Assembly (NCBI GenBank): GCA_038025085.1
Contig: CM076149.1
Location: forward strand, 31,995,501 to 32,059,500
Source: Tetragonia tetragonoides
Taxonomy: Eukaryota > Streptophyta > Magnoliopsida > Caryophyllales > Aizoaceae
Reading direction: 5' to 3'
Length of the DNA: 64,000 bases
In this document: positions 59,671 to 64,000 of the stretch, one piece after another
How the letters are laid out: every line of letters starts with the position of its first letter
Numbering within the stretch: position 1 is the first letter of the stretch
Translations under genes and position numbers: made by a program
The notes under the pieces: generated by a model
What the model was told of the DNA's origin: nothing
The model's database searches: none
The model's input: only the letters and a program-made list of their open reading frames with translations

Positions 59671-59767
59671 TTTTTTTTTTATTGGATTACAATGAAAAAT
59701 TTTAAAAAATTAAAAATTGAAAAAGACAAAAAAAACAAAAAGAAGTTGAAAACTAAAGAACAACAAA

Positions 59768-59840
59768 AGGGGATTTGAACCCGGGTTCAGGTGGAAAGTT
59801 TCAGGAGAGCTTACCACTGGGCTATTCAGAAGAAGCACAA
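59768..59840 (-). repeat. tRNA-like sequence
   Basis: On the minus strand TAGCCCAGTGGTAAGCT (A box/D arm) and GGGTTCAAATCCC (B box/T arm) are spaced as in a tRNA gene, but acceptor and T-stem pairing are poor. A tRNA pseudogene or SINE head. Confidence 0.45.
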
Positions 59841-60177
59841 TTTAAGTTGTCTTCACAATTATTTAACACGGAAAACCTCCGAATTCCCCCCAAAAAAAAA
59901 ATAGGTGCTGAGCTCGCACGCGGAGCCCAGACACACGCGCGCGGAATCCATATTTTGACCCTATAGAATAGGTCCGCCTCTTATAAAACCTATTGCTCAC
60001 TGTTTCACTAAAACTAATCTCCAAACCTGATATGAAATGACTTTTATAAAAGGACAAAAAGCATTTATACCCTAATTCTCTAATTTCGTGAAAACATACG
60101 TTGATTTACCCTTACAAAGCTCAATTGTGCAATGCTTATGAAGAAAAGGAAAATAAACTTAACAATTATCCAGTTTA

Positions 60178-60248
60178 CGTGGGATTTGAACCCACGTTTG
60201 GTGCAGTACACCATGCTCCATAATTGAGCTCATATTCTATCACACCTG
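60178..60248 (-). repeat. tRNA-like sequence upstream of the DYW2-like gene
   Basis: Minus strand: GAGCTCAATTATGGAGC (D arm), TGGTGTACTGCACCA (anticodon-like stem with a 5-base loop) and a perfect T arm CGTGGGTTCAAATCCCACG. No matching acceptor stem, so not a functional tRNA. Ends about 90 bases before the next start codon. Confidence 0.5.
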
Positions 60249-60336
60249 CTGATCCCTCTCTCTCTCTGTTAGGGGTTTACAAAGGGTTTTCCATTTCCAA
60301 GCTCCCATATTCATTCTGATCAATCAACCCAGAAAA

Positions 60337-60746
60337 ATGGCGTCTTTCATGGCAGTTCGCCCGCCACGTCCATTTTCTCTCACATCTCTTTTCAAGGTAC
60401 GTTCTTTAAACCCTTCTCCCCGTTTCTTAAACCCTGCTAAAACCCCTTCTTTTAAACTTTGCTCTTGTCTCTCAACCTTCACTAACCCTAACAATTATCC
60501 CCCTCAAAATGATAATAACCCTCCATATCACCCCAATCAAAATCATAATCAGGGTCACAACAATCATACTAATTGGTACCCTCAAAACCAAAATGCACCC
60601 AGAAACCCTAATTTTACCCAGAACCAATTTCAGCAGCAACAACCCAATAGCCAAAATCAATGGAATAACCAAAATCAAGGATACCCAATTCAGAGAAACC
60701 CTAATAATTGGAACCCACATGGTCAGATTCCTAATCAAGGGTACAC

Positions 60747-60779
<33 letters not shown>

Positions 60780-62004
60780 GCAACAAATTCCACCTAGAAA
60801 TGTTGCACAGTGGAACAATCAGGTACCAAATAGAGCTCAATTTGTTCCTAATCAAGCTCCGGTTTCGATACCGGACGGTGAGGTAGAGAATGTGATTTCT
60901 ATGGATATGGTTATGAAGGGGAGTGTTAAGGATATTATTGAGATGATGGAAAAGGGGGCTAAGGCTGATGGGGAATGTTTTTATGTGATGTTTGATAAGT
61001 GTGGGAATGTTAAGAATCTTGAGAATGCGAAAAAGGTGCATGATTTCTTTCTAAGATCGAAGTTTAGGGGTGATCTTAGGTTGAATAATAAGGTGCTTGA
61101 CATGTATGGGAAATGTGGGAGTATGGTTGATGCACGCCGGGTTTTTGATCATATGCCTGATAGAAACTTGGAGTCTTGGCATTTGATGATTAGGGGGTAC
61201 GCGAGTAACTCGTTGGGTGATGAGGGGTTGCAGGTGTTTGAGAAGATGAAGGAGTTGGGGTTAAGGCCTATGAGTGAGACGTTTCTTGCGGTGTTGGCTG
61301 CGTGTTCGGGTGCTGAGGCTATTGAAGAAGGGTTCTTGTACTTAGAGAAGATGAGGACTGAGTATGGGATTGACCCTGGGGTGGAGCATTATTTGGGGGT
61401 TCTCGACGTGCTTGGGGCTTCAGGGCATCTTGTGGAAGCTAGGGAGTTTATTGAGAAGTTGTCAATGCATCCAAGTTTGGCGTTTTGGGAGGCTTTGAGG
61501 GATTATGCTAGGGTTCATGGGGATATTGATCTTGAAGACCATGTCGATGAGTTGATAGTTGATCTTGATCCTTCAATGGCGGTTGCTAACAAACTCCCAG
61601 TCCCAGCACCGAAAAAGCGTATGGCAGCGAATATGATGGAAGGGAGGAACAGGCTTGCTGAGTTCAAAAACCCAACTCTCTACAAAGACGATGAGAAATA
61701 CAAGGCAGCATTGAAGGAACAAGGTTATGTCCCAGATACAAGATATGTGCTTCATGACATTGATCAGGAGGCCAAGGAGCAGGCGTTACTGTACCACAGT
61801 GAGAGATTGGCTATTGCTTATGGCCTGATTAGTACCCCGCCAAGGACGCCTCTCAGGATCATTAAGAACCTACGGATATGCGGTGACTGTCACAATGCCA
61901 TTAAAATCATGTCGAAGATTGTTGGCAGGGAATTGATTGTTAGGGACAATAAGCGGTTCCATCATTTCAAGGATGGCAAGTGTTCTTGTGGGGATTATTG
62001 GTGA
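60337..62004 (+). CDS. DYW2: DYW2-like pentatricopeptide-repeat RNA editing factor
   Basis: Single-exon gene of 555 residues. In Arabidopsis, DYW2 (At2g15690) supplies the cytidine deaminase domain to PPR-E+ proteins that lack one, for C-to-U editing in both mitochondria and plastids. Residues 1-45 look like an organelle transit peptide (Arg/Ser/Pro-rich, no acids). Residues 50-185 are Gln/Asn-rich with a run of Gln at about 138-150 from a CAA repeat. Residues ~190-425 hold a short set of PPR/E-type repeats ([47 protein letters not shown]). The DYW deaminase domain follows: [10 protein letters not shown] with the catalytic Glu, [12 protein letters not shown] zinc ligands, and the terminal [14 protein letters not shown]. 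The Met chosen is followed directly by the transit-like sequence. Confidence 0.88.
60748..60789 (+). repeat. CAA repeat coding for polyglutamine in the DYW2-like gene
   Basis: A nearly pure CAA run with a single CAG, in frame, length likely to vary between individuals. Confidence 0.9.
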
Positions 62005-63315
62005 AAAATCTGTTGCTGTGAACTTCCTTTGCATGAGGTTTTCTCAGTATGTGCAATTGTGCAGTCGATATAATGAAAATCTTATCTTTAAGCAATAGAC
62101 ATGGGACCAATCTGCTGGGTTGGGTGGCAATGGCAATACTTATTTTGGAACAATATTACTTGTCCAGGTTGCTTGCGTGCAAACTCCATAGTTCCCACTC
62201 TGAGTGATTCGTTTTTCATGTAAAGTTGAGGTCGCAGTACTTTCAGATAATGCAGACTTGATCTTTCTCTCATAGTAAACTCACTTTTCATCAATGGTGT
62301 GAAGCTTACATGTTTTAATATTTGTGTTGACTTCTTTCAGCCCTGCTGTGGTAAGGTTTCTAGATGTCTCTGGTGTTTATCATTTATGTGCTTTCATTAT
62401 TAATGGTATAAGCTATGTGTAGTGGGTTCGGTAGATTATACTGGCTACACTTAAATCTATGGTAGTAAATAGTGCAGTGTAAATTGCACTTGCATACCCT
62501 TTACCCCACGAGTTCAAAAACAAAGCGAAAAGAAAGAAAAATATATTGGAAGGTTGAGAGTCCAATATGTACACTTAGTATTTCCCAAAAAACAAATTAT
62601 TGCACTTCCATCAACAAAAAGTTTACAGGGGATTTGGTTCATAATCCATACACATACAAAGCAGTCGGTCTCTCATGGCTCAGATTTGACTATAGTCTTT
62701 GGCATTGGTAATAAGTGTCATGGCAGTGTCGTGTTTGAAGTAATTGTGGACATGTCTATGTGCAATTGCTATCACTTGATTCTTCTTGGCTATTTATGGG
62801 GCTTCAGTTGGCTGAGTTTATGTGAAGCACATTGCAGGGCAGTAATGAAAAGCCTTTTTAAACCTACTATGTGGGTGCTGTGTCAAAAGTTGTCATGACC
62901 TAAGTAGCTAAATGCAACAATCTCCTGCTCTGTTTTCAACTGTTATCTTGACATTTTAGGCACTTATTTGTGCTGAAGTAGTAGGTCAGACAATGTTTTC
63001 TGATAGCCTAAGCAACCCCATTGTAATTGCAACCCTGACGTTGCCTAACCCCTTTTCTTATTACCCTGCCCTGAGTCTTAGCTTTCCAAAAGGCCCTGGG
63101 TAATGGTATGATATTGTTTGATGATCCTCTCTAGACGTGCCTTTGTTCTTAAAGCGTTGAGTGTTGATTGATGTGTTGTGGGAGTTACCATATGCTCTTA
63201 TTAATTGTTATCTATGCTTCGGATTTTACTTTTGCTACCTTGCTCAATTGTCTGATTGGAGAAAGGTATTAGGTTTATCCTGTAATCTTGACTGCTTTTC
63301 TGCTGGTCTTGCCAG
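62005..63315. other. 3' flank of the DYW2-like gene and upstream part of the AVT1 gene
   Basis: No exon identified. The N-terminal exon expected for an AVT1 protein was not found here, so this may be intron, or the 5' part of that gene may be missing. Confidence 0.35.
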
Positions 63316-63584
63316 AGAGACAACAGACTCATACACACTTGCAGCATCTCCAGGTTTTGCATTTCTTGGTCGTACACCCAGCATGCTTTATAGCAGAAGT
63401 AACCTAGACATCGATGAAAAGGCTCCGTTGCTTTCTGAATATGAGACCAAGTATCAGAAAGACGGGTATAACAAGATAATTAAAACGCCATCAAGAATAT
63501 CAGCCTTAGGATCATTGCATGAGCATCTTGCTGTGGAACTACCAATTGGCCACGGATGCAGCTTCACGCAGACTGTCTTCAATG
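63316..63584 (+). CDS. AVT1-type vacuolar amino-acid transporter, one exon (partial)
   Basis: An exon from acceptor GCCAG| to donor AATG|GTGAGC encodes about 89 residues: RETTDSYTLAASPGFAFLGR, SNLDIDEKAPLLSEYETKYQ, and VELPIGHGCSFTQTVFN. This is the cytosolic N-terminal region just before the first membrane segment of plant AVT1 (AAAP family) transporters, which move neutral amino acids across the vacuolar membrane. The transmembrane exons would lie beyond 64000. The first exon was not located, so start and integrity of the gene are unknown. Confidence 0.7.
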
Positions 63585-64000
63585 GTGAGCACATATGGTG
63601 AGCAAGATAGTCTCTTTTTTGTCCGTCTTATTGTCTTTAGTAAGCCAAATTTTGTAACAAAAGTTTGTAGAATGTTACAGGGTAAGACATAATTCTTATA
63701 AAACTCTAGCCCATCGGATTTACCTCTAAGCTGATCTAATTTGTGTTCAGACACCCTTCAGAGAGTTTTTAGAAGGAATCAACTGGAGTTACAGTTTGTA
63801 TATGGGACACTCTTTGCTGTCATGGGAAAAATCAGTTATACAGAACTAAGATTATTTCTATACGGTTACCAGAGGATTAGCTTTGTGATACTTGCAACCC
63901 TTTATTTGGGCATTAATTTTGTAAGATCAGTGTACATCTATAATTGTGACTATATATAAGACTAAAAACAGTGCTGAGAAGTTGCTTTGGCTCTGTTTCT
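63585..64000 (+). other. Intron following the AVT1-like exon
   Basis: Starts with donor GTGAGC. No further AVT1 coding sequence before the window ends. Confidence 0.45.

Noticed and set aside
60178..60248. Functional tRNA gene
   Set aside because: No acceptor-stem pairing and only a 5-base anticodon loop.
60472..61041. Long minus-strand frame over the DYW2-like gene
   Set aside because: Leu/Ile-rich shadow of the Gln/Asn-rich N-terminus.
63741..63959. Open frame of 72 codons at the right edge as a transporter exon
   Set aside because: No similarity to AVT1 membrane segments; it lies in what should be the intron.

Overview
This window is nuclear DNA of a flowering plant. It has introns with GT..AG borders, plant-type U6 snRNA promoters (USE plus TATA), a plastid/mitochondrial RNA-editing factor, a plant glycosyltransferase and many plant transposon families. 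A gene resembling the jasmonate-induced (JIP23) family, which is expanded in Caryophyllales, hints at that order, but this is only an inference.

Left part (1-28.6 kb) is the genic part. It starts with exon 1 of a SpoU-type RNA methyltransferase gene (minus strand). This shares an upstream region with a U6 snRNA copy on the plus strand. The U6/promoter module recurs inverted at 5.08-5.85 kb with a cleaner U6 gene, so the two U6 copies face each other across about 4 kb that holds a MULE-like element and a hAT element with a perfect 8-bp target duplication. Next come a tandem duplication carrying an unrecognised exon, a three-exon JIP-like gene between the two copies, and a young, internally deleted Ty1/copia element inside the second copy. 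Two copies of a saccharopine-dehydrogenase-like gene flank an intact UGT708-like glycosyltransferase. Both dehydrogenase copies are broken, one by two frameshifts and the other by a LINE inserted in exon 1. A short foldback MULE-like element with a 10-bp target duplication follows.

Middle (28.6-51.1 kb) is one Ty3/gypsy element of the Tat/Ogre type, minus strand, about 22.4 kb, with LTRs of roughly 4.4 kb. It carries gag, protease, a second gag-like domain fused behind the protease, RT, RNase H plus a second RNase H, integrase, and an antisense reading frame with a plant mobile domain between integrase and the 3' LTR. It is dead: many stops, and Asp-to-Asn changes in both protease and integrase. 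A Pack-MULE-like element is nested in its 5' LTR.

Right part (51.1-64 kb) holds a 3.6-kb Helitron with both termini recognisable, carrying LINE remnants; a decayed TPR-protein fragment; a long ATT microsatellite; an AT-rich block of inverted short repeats; two tRNA-like sequences; an intact DYW2-like editing factor gene with a Gln/Asn-rich N-terminus; and one exon of an AVT1-type vacuolar amino-acid transporter at the right edge.

Protein-coding genes that look intact in the window are the JIP-like gene, the UGT and the DYW2-like gene. The SpoU and AVT1 genes are cut by the window edges.
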